A DNA stretch of 37,970 nucleotides from an uncultured Eubacteriales bacterium (GCA_900320465.1 ONSQ01000006.1:1-37970); one strand, 5' to 3'. Positions 1-10,833 are shown, counted from the first letter of the stretch. Numbers and translations are program-made. The notes: a model not told the origin generated them from the letters alone.

Positions 1-8
1 TTTTTTTA

Positions 9-38
9 TTGCCAGAAAGGCCTTTCGAGGTGTATAAT
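9..38 (+). promoter_or_regulatory. Sigma-A-type promoter of the lepB operon
   Basis: TTGCCA at 9-14 and a perfect TATAAT at 33-38 are separated by 18 bp. The predicted transcription start is near 44-46. The run of T at 1-7 may be the tail of a terminator belonging to a gene left of the window; that is inference. Confidence 0.7.
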
Positions 39-40
39 AT

Positions 41-60
41 CTTGATACGTTCGTATCGAG
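41..60. repeat. Short palindrome at the predicted lepB transcription start
   Basis: GATACG (44-49) and CGTATC (52-57) form a perfect inverted repeat separated by TT. The arms extend to 41-60 with one T-G wobble. It sits directly on the predicted +1, so it could be an operator or a hairpin at the very 5' end of the mRNA. The role is unknown. Confidence 0.55.
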
Positions 61-88
61 CAAGAATAATGCGGGAGTGAAAAACTCT

Positions 89-679
89 ATGAGCGAAAAA
101 TGGGCCAAAAAGCCGAAAACCAAAAAAGCAAAGGAACAGGTGCCGCCGGAGGTCAAGGCCCGGCGAGAGGCCTATGACTGGATCCAGTCGCTGGTTTCGG
201 CGCTGCTGATCTGCGTGCTGGTGTTCGTCTTTGTTTTCCGGATCATGGACGTGAACGGCTCGTCCATGGTGCCGACGCTGAGCAACGGCGACAAGCTGCT
301 GGTCTCAGACCTGTTCTACGAGCCGGAGCGGGGCGATATCGTGGTCTTCAAGAAGGACAGCTACGACCCCAACAAGGCGCTGGTCAAGCGCGTGATCGCC
401 GTGGCGGGCGACGTGGTCAATATCGACTTTGACAACGGCATCGTCTACGTCAACGGCGAGGCGGTGCAGGAGGACTATATCAAAGTCAGCACCAACACCA
501 AGCTGGACTTTATCGGCCCCCAGACCGTGCCGGAGAACTGTCTCTTCGTCATGGGCGATAACCGCAACGGTTCCACCGACAGCCGCGACAAGCGCATCGG
601 CATGGTGGACAAGCGTCTGGTCGTCGGCAAGGTGCTGCTGGTGGTCTATCCCTTCAACAGCTTCGGCATGGTGGAATGA
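89..679 (+). CDS. lepB: Signal peptidase I
   Basis: Type I signal peptidase (S26) that removes signal peptides from exported pre-proteins at the outer face of the membrane. I take the ATG at 89 (196 aa) rather than the in-frame GTG at 77, because GGGAG at 73-77 can then act as ribosome-binding site. The protein has a basic cytoplasmic N-terminus (residues 1-30), one membrane anchor (about 32-52), the catalytic serine in the SSM motif (Ser59), the general-base lysine in LVKRVIAV (Lys100) and the GDNRNGSTDSR box at 156-166. Length fits the short Gram-positive SipS-type enzymes. It is first in an operon with rbgA, rnhB and yraN, the neighbourhood usual downstream of rplS in Bacillota. Confidence 0.95.
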   Translation: MSEKWAKKPKTKKAKEQVPPEVKARREAYDWIQSLVSALLICVLVFVFVFRIMDVNGSSMVPTLSNGDKLLVSDLFYEPERGDIVVFKKDSYDPNKALVKRVIAVAGDVVNIDFDNGIVYVNGEAVQEDYIKVSTNTKLDFIGPQTVPENCLFVMGDNRNGSTDSRDKRIGMVDKRLVVGKVLLVVYPFNSFGMVE

Positions 680-1551
680 TGGCGGACACATCCTTTGAAA
701 AAATGAATATCCAGTGGTTCCCCGGCCACATGACCAAGGCCCAGCGCATGATCGAGGACAACATCAAGCTGGTGGACGCGGTGTGCGAGGTGCTCGACGC
801 CCGCATCCCCCGCGCCAGCCGCAACCCCGACATCGACCGTCTGGCCGCCGGGAAGCCGCGTCTGGTGATCCTCAACCGCTGCGACCTGGCCGATCCCGCC
901 GTCACCAAAGCCTGGACCGCGGCCTTCCGCGCCCAGGGCCTGGCGGTGCTGGAGACCGACGCCCGTTCGGGCAAGGGCGTGGCGTCCTTCGCCCCGGCTG
1001 TGCGGGAACTGCTTTCTGACAAGCTCAAGGCATATGAGTCGAAGGGCCAGACCGGGCGCGGGCTCAAGGTCATGGTGCTGGGCATCCCCAACGTGGGGAA
1101 ATCCACTTTTATCAACAAGGTCGCCGGCCGAAAGGCCGCAGCGGCGGGGGACAAGCCCGGCGTCACCCGCGGCAGACAATGGATCAACATCGACCGGGGG
1201 CTGGACCTGCTGGACACCCCGGGCATTCTATGGCCCAAGTTCGACAGCCAGGAGGTGGGCGAGATGCTGGCCGTCACCAACGCCATCAAGAGCGAGGTGC
1301 TGGACCGTGAAACGCTGGCGGCCAACTTCATGCTGCGCCTGCGCGAGCTGTATCCCGACGCTATCGAAAAGCGCTACGGCTTCGTGCCGGACCCTGATCT
1401 GAACGGCTTTGAGCTGCTGGAGCAGGCCGCGAAAAAGCGCGGCTTTCTCCTGTCGCGGGGTGAATACGACACCGAACGCATGGCCAACACCCTGCTGGAC
1501 GAATACCACGCCGGCAAGCTGGGCCGCCTGAGTCTGGAGCGTCCGGAATGA
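676..1551 (+). CDS. rbgA: Ribosome biogenesis GTPase RbgA (YlqF)
   Basis: Circularly permuted GTPase needed for late assembly of the 50S subunit. The permutation is visible in the order: the G4-type motif comes first (NRCD, in place of the usual NKxD, about residue 72), then the P-loop GIPNVGKST (about 137-145), then DTPG (about 181). The N-terminal WFPGHMTKA and [11 protein letters not shown] segments are family signatures. It has 291 aa, the normal size. The start ATG at 676 overlaps the lepB stop as ATGA; the next ATG at 679 is an equally possible start. Translational coupling to lepB is likely. Confidence 0.95.
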   Translation: MMADTSFEKMNIQWFPGHMTKAQRMIEDNIKLVDAVCEVLDARIPRASRNPDIDRLAAGKPRLVILNRCDLADPAVTKAWTAAFRAQGLAVLETDARSGKGVASFAPAVRELLSDKLKAYESKGQTGRGLKVMVLGIPNVGKSTFINKVAGRKAAAAGDKPGVTRGRQWINIDRGLDLLDTPGILWPKFDSQEVGEMLAVTNAIKSEVLDRETLAANFMLRLRELYPDAIEKRYGFVPDPDLNGFELLEQAAKKRGFLLSRGEYDTERMANTLLDEYHAGKLGRLSLERPE

Positions 1552-2147
1552 GCGCGCTCTGGGAACTGGAAAATGAGCTGTACGACGCCGGTCTCGGCCC
1601 CCTGTGCGGGGTGGACGAGGCGGGGCGAGGCCCACTGGCCGGCCCCGTGTGCGCCGCGGCCGTCATCCTGCCCCGGGGGCTGGAGATCGAGGGACTGAAC
1701 GACTCGAAAAAGCTTAGCGAGAAAAAACGTGAAGGGCTCTACAACGTGATCGTGAAGAGCGCGCTGAGCTATGGGATCGCCTTCGCCACGGTGGAGGAGA
1801 TCGAGCGTCTCAACATCCTGGAGGCCACGTTCCTGGCCATGAACCGGGCTATTGAGCTTCTCAGCGTCCGACCTGCCCTGGCGCTGATCGACGGCAACCG
1901 GGATAAGGGAATTTCCGTTCCCGCCCGCTGCGTCGTCGGCGGCGACGGCAAATGCGCCGATATCGCCGCGGCCAGCATCCTGGCCAAGGTGACGCGTGAC
2001 CGCTATATGCTGCAGATGGCGGAGCGCTATCCCGCCTACGGCTTTGAAAAACACAAGGGCTATGGGACCGCGGCCCACTATGCGGCTATCCGCGCATACG
2101 GGCCCAGCGAGATCCATCGCCCCAGCTTTTTGAGGAAGATGCACTGA
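1548..2147 (+). CDS. rnhB: Ribonuclease HII
   Basis: Cleaves the RNA strand of RNA-DNA hybrids and single ribonucleotides in DNA. Motifs include [13 protein letters not shown] near residue 22 with the acidic DE pair, LNDSKKLS, an LIDGN segment with the next acidic residue, and [12 protein letters not shown]. At 199 aa it is a compact RNase HII without the longer N-terminal extension of Bacillus RNase HIII. Its ATG overlaps the rbgA stop codon (ATGA), so the two are probably translationally coupled, as in the ylqF-rnhB pair of Bacillus. Confidence 0.95.
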   Translation: MSALWELENELYDAGLGPLCGVDEAGRGPLAGPVCAAAVILPRGLEIEGLNDSKKLSEKKREGLYNVIVKSALSYGIAFATVEEIERLNILEATFLAMNRAIELLSVRPALALIDGNRDKGISVPARCVVGGDGKCADIAAASILAKVTRDRYMLQMAERYPAYGFEKHKGYGTAAHYAAIRAYGPSEIHRPSFLRKMH

Positions 2148-2506
2148 TGGACACCGCCGTTCTCGGCCGCTTCGGTGAAGAGCAGGCGGCCCGCTATCTC
2201 CGGCGCCGCGGCTATAAGGTGCTGGAGCGCAATTACCGCTGCCGCTCCGGTGAGATCGATCTGATCGTCAGCAAGGGCGAGTATGTGGTATTCGTGGAGG
2301 TCAAGCTGCGCAAGAACGCGGACTTTGCCAGCGCACGGGAGTTTGTCACCCGCGCCAAGCAGCAGCGCGTCATCACCGCTGCCTCCCTGTGGCTGGGCGA
2401 GCACGCGTGCGAGCGCCCCGTGCGCTTTGACGTGGTGGAGGTCTACGCGCCGCACGGCCCTTTGGGCCATGTGGAGATCAACCACCTGGAGGACGCGTTT
2501 TCCTGA
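2147..2506 (+). CDS. yraN: YraN family (UPF0102) nuclease-fold protein
   Basis: 119 aa. It matches the UPF0102 pattern: N-terminal GRFGEEQAARYLRRRGYKVLERNYRC, then GEIDLIV and VFVEVKLR. The spaced E-D-ExK residues resemble the active site of the restriction-endonuclease/Holliday-junction-resolvase fold, but the family's biochemical role is not settled. The start overlaps the rnhB stop by one base (TGATG). It is the last gene of the lepB operon. Confidence 0.9.
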   Translation: MDTAVLGRFGEEQAARYLRRRGYKVLERNYRCRSGEIDLIVSKGEYVVFVEVKLRKNADFASAREFVTRAKQQRVITAASLWLGEHACERPVRFDVVEVYAPHGPLGHVEINHLEDAFS

Positions 2507-2523
2507 TTCAAGCGTATAAGTAG

Positions 2524-2543
2524 GGGAGGGGCTTGCCCCTCCC
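2524..2543. terminator. Hairpin between yraN and the convergent DUF1540 gene
   Basis: An 8-bp perfect stem, GGGAGGGG/CCCCTCCC, with loop CTTG. It lies between two convergent genes, which suits a bidirectional terminator. There is no T-tract on either side, so it would be a weak or non-canonical one. Confidence 0.4.
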
Positions 2544-2564
2544 GTCGCGTACAAAGCGCTTCTT

Positions 2565-2738
2565 TCAGCAGCAGCCGCGGGGACAGAAGGTGGAGCAGTA
2601 GGTCTCGCCCTTGTTCTCGGCCTTTTCGCTGCGGACGTGGATCTCCGTCGCGCAGCAGCGGCGGTCGATGGTGTTGTACTTGCAGCCTGTGACCTCGCAG
2701 CCCACGCAGGGGATGGTATCGCCCTTGTGTTCGCTCAT
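2565..2738 (-). CDS. Small cysteine-rich DUF1540 protein
   Basis: 57 aa, read on the minus strand from the ATG at 2738 with an AGGAG ribosome-binding site just upstream. Nine cysteines fall in a C-x2-C-x4-C pattern at the N-terminus (GCEVTGCKYN), then CC, then C-x3-C and CC at the C-terminus. The GCEVTGCKYN start and the spacing of the other cysteines are typical of DUF1540, small clostridial proteins of unknown function that probably bind metal. It is flanked on both sides by + strand genes. The whole frame is intact, and the opposite-strand open frame over it is not convincing. Confidence 0.85.
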   Translation of the reverse strand: MSEHKGDTIPCVGCEVTGCKYNTIDRRCCATEIHVRSEKAENKGETYCSTFCPRGCC

Positions 2739-2813
2739 GAAAGCATCTCCTTCCCTTGATCAGAATACAGCATTAGCTTTTGACGCAACCGTGTTTTTAT
2801 TCGAGGAAAAACT

Positions 2814-3503
2814 ATGGCACTCTACGCGCTCGGCGACACCCATCTTGCCATCGGCAAGGACAAGCCCATGGACGTGTTCGGCCCGGTGTGGGAAAACCAC
2901 ACCGAGAAGCTCCGACAGGGCTTTTCAAAACTGAATGACGACGATCTGTGCGTGCTGTGCGGCGATCTGAGCTGGGGCATGGGTCTGGAGGACACGCTGG
3001 AGGATTTTTTGTTTCTCAACTCCCTTCCCGGCCGCAAGATCATCCTCAAGGGCAACCACGACTACTGGTGGAGCACGGCGGCCAAGGCCAGGCGCTTTTT
3101 TGCCGACCACGGCATCGACACCATCGAGATCCTCAACAACAACAGCTTTGTTTACGGCGACTTCTCCCTGTGCGGAACCCGCGGCTGGTTTTACGAGGAG
3201 GAGACCGGGGGAGCCCATGATAAAAAGATCATGCTGCGCGAGATCGGCCGGCTCAAAACCTCGCTGGAATCGGCCCAAACGGAGCGAAAGCTGGTCTTTC
3301 TGCACTATCCGCCCCTCTACATGAGCTATCGCTGCGACGAGATCCTACAGCTGCTGCGCGAACACAAGGTGGAGATCTGCTGTTACGGCCACATCCACGG
3401 CCGGGGCTGCCGGACGGCGTTCAACGGCATGCGGGACGGCTGCGAATTTCGGTTGGTGTCCGCGGACTATATCGGCTTTGAGCCTGTGCTGCTTATTCCG
3501 TAA
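2814..3503 (+). CDS. Calcineurin-like metallophosphoesterase
   Basis: 229 aa phosphohydrolase of the binuclear-metal superfamily. All expected metal-ligand motifs are present in order: GDTHL near residue 6 (D-x-H), GDLSWGM near 45, KGNHDYWW near 74, and GHIHGRG near 192. The substrate cannot be told from sequence. GAGGA lies 7 nt upstream of the start. It stands alone between the DUF1540 gene and tig, and the promoter was not clearly found. Confidence 0.85.
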   Translation: MALYALGDTHLAIGKDKPMDVFGPVWENHTEKLRQGFSKLNDDDLCVLCGDLSWGMGLEDTLEDFLFLNSLPGRKIILKGNHDYWWSTAAKARRFFADHGIDTIEILNNNSFVYGDFSLCGTRGWFYEEETGGAHDKKIMLREIGRLKTSLESAQTERKLVFLHYPPLYMSYRCDEILQLLREHKVEICCYGHIHGRGCRTAFNGMRDGCEFRLVSADYIGFEPVLLIP

Positions 3504-3531
3504 AAACAGCACGCAATTCATGATTTAGCCA

Positions 3532-3560
3532 TTGATTTTGCGGACATTATCTGGTATGAT
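3532..3560 (+). promoter_or_regulatory. Extended -10 promoter of tig
   Basis: TTGATT at 3532-3537, a 17-bp spacer and TATGAT at 3555-3560, preceded by TGG at 3552-3554, which gives an extended -10 (TGnTATGAT). The leader to the tig start is about 33 nt and carries AGGAGGG. Confidence 0.7.
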
Positions 3561-3599
3561 TACCAAGTCTGCATAGATAGTATAGGAGGGCAAGCAACC

Positions 3600-5033
3600 A
3601 TGATTGTTAAGAACATCGAGAAAAAAGAAGACAACACCGTATCCTTTCAGGTGAGCTGCGACGCGGCTGAATTCGAAAAGGCCGTCAACGGCGCCTACCT
3701 GAAGGCGAAGAAGAATATATACATCCCCGGCTTCCGCAAGGGCAAGGCGCCCCGCGCCATCATCGAGGGCATGTACGGCACCGAGGTTTTCTACCAGGAT
3801 GCCATGGACGAGCTGGCTCCCGCGGCCTTTGATTTCGGCGCCAAGGAAGGCGAGCTGAACATCGTCGGCGCCCCCGCCGTCAGCGACGTGAACGTCACCG
3901 AGGAGAAGGGTGTGGACTACACCTTCACCGCCGACCTCTACCCGGTCGTGACCCTGGGCCAGTACAAGGGCCTGGAGGCTGAGCGCCCCGTGCGTGAGAT
4001 CACCGACGAGGACGTGAACAACGAGCTGGAGAGCGCCCGCAAGCGCAACGCCCGCAAGGTCAGTGCCGACGAGCGCCCCGCCCAGATGGGCGACATCGCC
4101 AACATCGACTTCGACGGCTATCTGAACGGCGAGCGCTTCGACGGCGGCAAGAGCGAGGGCTACGAGCTGGAGCTGGGCTCCCACTCCTTCGTTCCCGGCT
4201 TTGAGGAGCAGATCGTCGGCATGACCGTCGGCGAGGAGAAGGACCTGGACATCACCTTCCCCCAGGAGTACACCCCCGAGCTGGCCGGCAAGGCCGTCGT
4301 GTTCAAGGTCAAGCTCAACAGCCTGTCCTATAACGAACTGCCCGAACTGGACGACGAGTTCGCCGGCGACAACGGCTTTGACACCCTCGACGAGTACAAG
4401 GCCGATATCCGCGCCAACATCGAAAAGCGCTTCAACGAGCAGGCCGACAGCGCCTTCCGCAGCGAAGTCGTGAAGAAGGCCATCGACAACATGACCGTCA
4501 CCGTCCCCAAGTCCATGATCGCCTCCAAGGTGGAGGACATCCTGCGCAACTACGCCGCCAACTTCGGTCTGACCGACCGCAGCTTGAGCGTCGAGAAGCT
4601 CATGGAGATGATGGGCGTGGACGAGAACATGCTCAACCAGAATATCCGCCCCGCCGCCGAGTACCAGGTCAAGAACGACCTGCTGCTGGACGCCGTCGTG
4701 CTGGAGGAGAAGCTGGAAGCCACCGCCGAGGAGATCGAAGAGTTCGCCAAGAAGATGGCCGACAACTTCGGCACCACCGTCGACCAGCTCAAGAGCTACT
4801 TCGGTGAGGAAACGCTGGCAGAAGAGGTCAAGAAGGACAAGGCCGGCAAGCTGATCACCGACAGCGCCGTGGCCGTCGCCGCCGCCGAGGAAGAGAAGGC
4901 CGAGCCCAAGAAGACCGCCAAGAAGGCCGCCAAGACCGAGGACGGCGCGGAGAAGCCCAAGCGCACCCGCAAGAAGGCCGAGGCCAAGGCTGAGGAAGAG
5001 CCCAAGAGCGAGACGGAAGCTGCCGCCGAATAA
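3600..5033 (+). CDS. tig: Trigger factor with lysine/alanine/glutamate-rich tail
   Basis: Ribosome-bound chaperone and peptidyl-prolyl isomerase that receives nascent chains at the exit tunnel. The N-terminal ribosome-binding domain carries GFRKGKAPR near residues 41-49 (the family's FRxGxxP signature). The FKBP-type PPIase domain spans about 155-245 (NIDFDGYLNGERFDGG ... SHSFVPGFEEQIVG), and the helical substrate-binding arms run from about 255 to 420. Residues 422-477 are an extra low-complexity tail of K, A, E and P absent from E. coli trigger factor. AGGAGGG precedes the ATG. It heads a proteostasis operon with clpP, clpX, lon and engB. Confidence 0.96.
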   Translation: MIVKNIEKKEDNTVSFQVSCDAAEFEKAVNGAYLKAKKNIYIPGFRKGKAPRAIIEGMYGTEVFYQDAMDELAPAAFDFGAKEGELNIVGAPAVSDVNVTEEKGVDYTFTADLYPVVTLGQYKGLEAERPVREITDEDVNNELESARKRNARKVSADERPAQMGDIANIDFDGYLNGERFDGGKSEGYELELGSHSFVPGFEEQIVGMTVGEEKDLDITFPQEYTPELAGKAVVFKVKLNSLSYNELPELDDEFAGDNGFDTLDEYKADIRANIEKRFNEQADSAFRSEVVKKAIDNMTVTVPKSMIASKVEDILRNYAANFGLTDRSLSVEKLMEMMGVDENMLNQNIRPAAEYQVKNDLLLDAVVLEEKLEATAEEIEEFAKKMADNFGTTVDQLKSYFGEETLAEEVKKDKAGKLITDSAVAVAAAEEEKAEPKKTAKKAAKTEDGAEKPKRTRKKAEAKAEEEPKSETEAAAE

Positions 5034-5094
5034 TTCCCCCGGGATCAGGATATGCTCTCTTGGACGCTGATATCAAAAAGGAGAGTTTCATACA

Positions 5095-5676
5095 ATGAGT
5101 TTAGTTCCCTACGTCGTTGAGCAGACCAGCCGCGGCGAACGCTCGTACGACATTTTTTCCCGACTCCTCAACGACCGCATCGTGATGCTCAGCGAGGAAG
5201 TCAACGACACCACGGCAAGCCTGATCGTGGCCCAGCTTCTCTACCTTGAGGCCCAGGACCCCGACAAGGACATCCAGTTCTACATCAACAGCCCCGGCGG
5301 CAGTGTGACCGCGGGCCTGGCGATCTACGACACGATGCAGTACATCAAGCCCGACGTTTCCACGATCTGCATCGGCATGGCCGCATCGATGGGTGCGTTC
5401 CTGCTCTCCTCCGGCGCCAAGGGCAAGCGTATCGCCCTGCCCAACGCGGAGATCATGATCCACCAGCCCTCCGGCGGCAGCCAGGGCCAGGCCACCGACA
5501 TCCAGATCCAGGCCGAGCAGATTCTGAAGATCAAGAAGAAGCTCAACGAGATCCTCGCCTCCAATACCGGCAAAGATCTTGCGGTGATCGAGCACGACAC
5601 CGAGCGCGACCACTTCATGACTGCCGAGGAAGCCAGGGAATACGGTCTGATCGACAAGGTCATCTACAAACGCTGA
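5095..5676 (+). CDS. clpP: ATP-dependent Clp protease proteolytic subunit
   Basis: 193 aa serine peptidase that forms the tetradecameric chamber used with ClpX. The catalytic triad is readable: Ser98 in GMAASMGAF, His123 in IMIHQPSGG and Asp172 in the TERDHFM segment. [19 protein letters not shown] is also typical. A strong AAAGGAG lies before the ATG. It is placed between tig and clpX and is probably co-transcribed from the tig promoter; no separate promoter is obvious in the 60-nt gap. Confidence 0.97.
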   Translation: MSLVPYVVEQTSRGERSYDIFSRLLNDRIVMLSEEVNDTTASLIVAQLLYLEAQDPDKDIQFYINSPGGSVTAGLAIYDTMQYIKPDVSTICIGMAASMGAFLLSSGAKGKRIALPNAEIMIHQPSGGSQGQATDIQIQAEQILKIKKKLNEILASNTGKDLAVIEHDTERDHFMTAEEAREYGLIDKVIYKR

Positions 5677-5688
5677 AATCCTTGCAAG

Positions 5689-5712
5689 GGGGGAACTGGT
5701 ATCGGTTCCCCC
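5689..5712 (+). promoter_or_regulatory. Hairpin between clpP and clpX
   Basis: GGGGGAAC (5689-5696) and GTTCCCCC (5705-5712) form an 8-bp stem with an 8-nt loop, followed by TTTA. It may act as a partial terminator, a processing site or an mRNA stabiliser that sets the clpP:clpX ratio. The three-T tail is too short to call a full terminator. Confidence 0.5.
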
Positions 5713-5741
5713 TTTACGTTCCTTTGAAAAGGAGTTTCATT

Positions 5742-7001
5742 ATGCCAAGAAACGAAGACAGAAAAAGCATCCGCTGCTCCTTCTGCGGCAAGCCCCAGGC
5801 GCTGGCCAACCGGCTGATCGCCGGCAACGGCAGCTACATCTGCGACGAGTGTGTGCGCATGTGCGTCAGCATCATTGGCGAGATGCCCGAGACGCCGCCC
5901 GAGGGCTTCGACGGTCTGCCCCTGAGCCTTGACAAGCTGCCCAAGCCCCGGCAGATCAAGGCCAATCTGGACGAATATGTCATCGGCCAGGAGCGGGCGA
6001 AGATCGTGCTGAGCGTGGCGGTGTACAACCACTACAAGCGGATCCTGCACCAGAAGAAGGACGACGTGGAGCTGCAGAAGAGCAACATCCTGCTCATCGG
6101 CCCCACCGGCAGCGGCAAGACGCTTTTTGCCCAGACCATGGCCAAGATGCTGGACGTTCCCTTCGCCATTGCCGACGCCACCACCCTGACCGAGGCCGGC
6201 TACGTGGGCGAGGACGTGGAAAACGTCATCCTCAAGCTGCTGCAGGCCGCCGATTTTGACGTGGAGCGGGCACAGCGGGGCATCATCTACATCGACGAGA
6301 TCGATAAGATCGCCCGCCGCAGCGAGAATCCCTCCATCACCCGGGACGTCTCCGGCGAGGGCGTGCAGCAGGCGCTCCTGAAGCTGTTGGAGGGCACCAT
6401 CGCCAACGTGCCGCCCAACGGCGGTCGCAAGCACCCCCAGCAGGAGTTCATCCACGTGGACACCACCAACATCCTTTTCATCTGCGGCGGCGCCTTCGAC
6501 GGTCTTGACAAGATCATCGAAAAGCGCACCGACAAGAAGAGCATGGGCTTCGGCGCCGAGATCAAGGGCAGCGCCGAGCGGGACGTGGGTTCCATCCTGC
6601 GGGAGGTCCAGCAGCATGATCTGCTGAAATTCGGCATCATTCCCGAGCTGATCGGCCGTCTGCCCGTGGTGGCGACGCTGGATTCGCTGGGACGCGACGA
6701 CCTGGTCCGCATCCTGACCGAGCCGAAGAACGCCATGACCAAGCAGTACGAGGCGCTTCTGGGCTACGACAACGTCAGTCTGGTCTTCGAGCCGGCCGCG
6801 CTGGAGGCTGTGGCCGACAAGGCCATCGAGCGCAAGATCGGCGCCCGCGGCCTGCGCAGCGTCATGGAGAGCATCATGACCGACATCATGTACCGCATCC
6901 CCTCCGACGAGAGCGCCGAAAAGGTCATCGTGACCGAGGCCTGCGTCAAGGACGGTACCAGCCCCACCGTCGTCCACCGGGGCGACGCCGCGGCGGAATA
7001 A
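5742..7001 (+). CDS. clpX: ATP-dependent Clp protease ATP-binding subunit ClpX
   Basis: AAA+ unfoldase that feeds substrates to ClpP. The ATG at 5742 (419 aa) is chosen because AAAAGGAG lies just upstream and the product then begins right before the zinc-binding domain. Cys12, Cys15, Cys34 and Cys37 form that domain. Walker A GPTGSGKT is at 120-127 and Walker [11 protein letters not shown] at 181-190. The ClpP-docking loop reads MGF (the IGF-type tripeptide) in KSMGFGAEI, and the [11 protein letters not shown] segment is present. Upstream in-frame codons are open but lack ribosome-binding sites. Confidence 0.97.
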   Translation: MPRNEDRKSIRCSFCGKPQALANRLIAGNGSYICDECVRMCVSIIGEMPETPPEGFDGLPLSLDKLPKPRQIKANLDEYVIGQERAKIVLSVAVYNHYKRILHQKKDDVELQKSNILLIGPTGSGKTLFAQTMAKMLDVPFAIADATTLTEAGYVGEDVENVILKLLQAADFDVERAQRGIIYIDEIDKIARRSENPSITRDVSGEGVQQALLKLLEGTIANVPPNGGRKHPQQEFIHVDTTNILFICGGAFDGLDKIIEKRTDKKSMGFGAEIKGSAERDVGSILREVQQHDLLKFGIIPELIGRLPVVATLDSLGRDDLVRILTEPKNAMTKQYEALLGYDNVSLVFEPAALEAVADKAIERKIGARGLRSVMESIMTDIMYRIPSDESAEKVIVTEACVKDGTSPTVVHRGDAAAE

Positions 7002-7037
7002 GCCGCAACAGAGAACCCCTCGAAAGGAGGAACACAC

Positions 7038-9440
<2,403 letters not shown>

Positions 9441-9447
9441 GTGCGCC

Positions 9448-10035
9448 ATGGCAAGACCGAATCTCAATAAAGCGGAGTTTGTCAAATCCGCCGCCGCGCC
9501 GGAGCAGTTTGTCCAGAGCGGCATGCCCCGCATCGCCTTCGCCGGCAAGTCCAATGTGGGAAAATCCTCGGTCATCAACCGGCTTTTGAACCGCAAAAAC
9601 TTCGCCCGCGTCGGCGCCGAGCCGGGCAAGACCGTGCATGTGAACTATTATCTGCTGGACGGCCGCGCCTACTTCATCGACCTGCCCGGTTACGGCTTTG
9701 CCAAAGTCTCCCGCACCGAGAAAGAGCGCTGGGCCAGACTGATGGAGAGCTTTTTCGCCGGCAAGGATCTGTACGACCTGGGCGTCATGATCGTGGATGC
9801 GCGCCACAAGCCCACCGCGGACGACGTGACCATGGCCGCGTATTTCAAGTCCAGCGGTGTGGACTTCGTGGTGGTGGCCAACAAGCTGGACAAGCTCAAA
9901 AAGAGCGAGATCGAGCCGAATCTCCGGCTCATCCGCGAGACCCTGGGTCTGGATGAGAACGACAGACTCATCCCGTTCTCCGCCGAAAACGGCCAGGGCA
10001 GGGAGGAGCTGCTGCAGGTCATCTTCCCCGAATAA
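9448..10035 (+). CDS. engB: Ribosome biogenesis GTP-binding protein EngB (YsxC/YihA)
   Basis: 195 aa small GTPase needed for 50S subunit maturation. The P-loop GKSNVGKSS is at about residues 33-41, followed by DLPGYGFAKVS (the G3 region and its conserved extension) and NKLDK (G4). The 7-nt gap to lon shows co-transcription. It is the last gene of the tig operon and is followed by a terminator. Confidence 0.95.
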   Translation: MARPNLNKAEFVKSAAAPEQFVQSGMPRIAFAGKSNVGKSSVINRLLNRKNFARVGAEPGKTVHVNYYLLDGRAYFIDLPGYGFAKVSRTEKERWARLMESFFAGKDLYDLGVMIVDARHKPTADDVTMAAYFKSSGVDFVVVANKLDKLKKSEIEPNLRLIRETLGLDENDRLIPFSAENGQGREELLQVIFPE

Positions 10036-10049
10036 GAGAAAAAGCGTAC

Positions 10050-10082
10050 AGCCGGAGGCATTTTTTGCTTCCGGCTTTCGTT
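10050..10082 (+). terminator. Intrinsic terminator after engB
   Basis: An 11-bp stem (10050-10060 with 10066-10076, one G-T wobble), a T5 loop and a T-containing tail (TTCGTT). It ends the tig-clpP-clpX-lon-engB unit. Confidence 0.7.
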
Positions 10083-10087
10083 ATGGC

Positions 10088-10116
10088 TTGTATTTTTTGC
10101 CCTCCTTTGGTAAAAT
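10088..10116 (+). promoter_or_regulatory. Extended -10 promoter of the site-2 protease/scpA operon
   Basis: TTGTAT at 10088-10093, a 17-bp spacer and TAAAAT at 10111-10116 preceded by TGG (extended -10). The predicted transcription start at about 10122-10124 is only a few bases before the GTG start at 10128, which makes the start of the next gene unusual. Confidence 0.65.
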
Positions 10117-10127
10117 AGTCAAAAGAG

Positions 10128-10826
10128 GTGAGAGACATCGACGCACTCAGGGAAATATGGCAGGGCTTTGACTTCACTTTGCTTTTGAATATGCTCCTGG
10201 GCGTGATCCCGTCTCTTGTCTGCATCACCCTGCACGAGCTCAGCCACGGCCTCGTGGCCTGGTCCCTGGGGGACATGACCGCCAGAAACGCCGGCCGTCT
10301 GACGCTCAACCCGCTCAAGCACATTGACTGGATGGGACTTCTGATGATGGTGGTGCTCCATGTGGGCTGGGCCAAACCCGTCCCGGTCAACATGATGAAT
10401 TTTCGCGACCCCAAGCGCGGCATGGCGCTGACGGCGCTGGCCGGCCCGGCGAGCAATATGCTCATCACCTGCCTGTTTTTCTTCCTGTACGGCCTGGTAC
10501 TGCGCCCGCTGCTACTTTTGGGTGCGGCGGGGGAGTATCTGCTGCAGATGCTCCAGCTTACCGCCACCATCAGCATCGGCCTCGCGGTGTTCAATCTGCT
10601 TCCGGTGCCGCCGCTGGACGGGTCCAAGGTGGTCTTTTCTCTCGTCAGCGACGAGGCGTACTATAAGCTCATGCGCTACGAGCGCTACGGTATGCTGCTG
10701 CTCTACGTGCTGATGTTTACCGGCCTGCTGGGCACGCCGCTTAACGCGGCCATCGGCTTTTGCACCGAGAAGCTGTTTATCTTCGCCCGCTGGGGCTTTG
10801 CGTTTTCCAATCTCTTGATCGGATAG
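10128..10826 (+). CDS. Site-2 protease family (M50) intramembrane zinc metalloprotease
   Basis: About 232 aa, multi-spanning membrane protein. The zinc motif HELSH lies in a membrane segment at residues 36-40, and the second metal motif is NLLPVPPLDG, the family's NPxPPLDG-type signature. Such short M50 proteins usually sit before scpA-scpB in clostridia; their substrates are mostly unknown. The frame begins with GTG at 10128, but that codon lies inside an AAAGAGGTGA Shine-Dalgarno-like string right after the predicted transcription start. An ATC at 10137 has the better spacing, and the first in-frame ATG (10191) has no ribosome-binding site. The exact N-terminus is therefore uncertain. Confidence 0.85.
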   Translation: MRDIDALREIWQGFDFTLLLNMLLGVIPSLVCITLHELSHGLVAWSLGDMTARNAGRLTLNPLKHIDWMGLLMMVVLHVGWAKPVPVNMMNFRDPKRGMALTALAGPASNMLITCLFFFLYGLVLRPLLLLGAAGEYLLQMLQLTATISIGLAVFNLLPVPPLDGSKVVFSLVSDEAYYKLMRYERYGMLLLYVLMFTGLLGTPLNAAIGFCTEKLFIFARWGFAFSNLLIG

Positions 10827-10833
10827 GGACAGT

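Noticed and set aside
2611-2934. A 107-codon + strand frame between yraN and the phosphoesterase
   Set aside because: It overlaps the DUF1540 gene antisense and runs into the phosphoesterase start in another frame. No family features.
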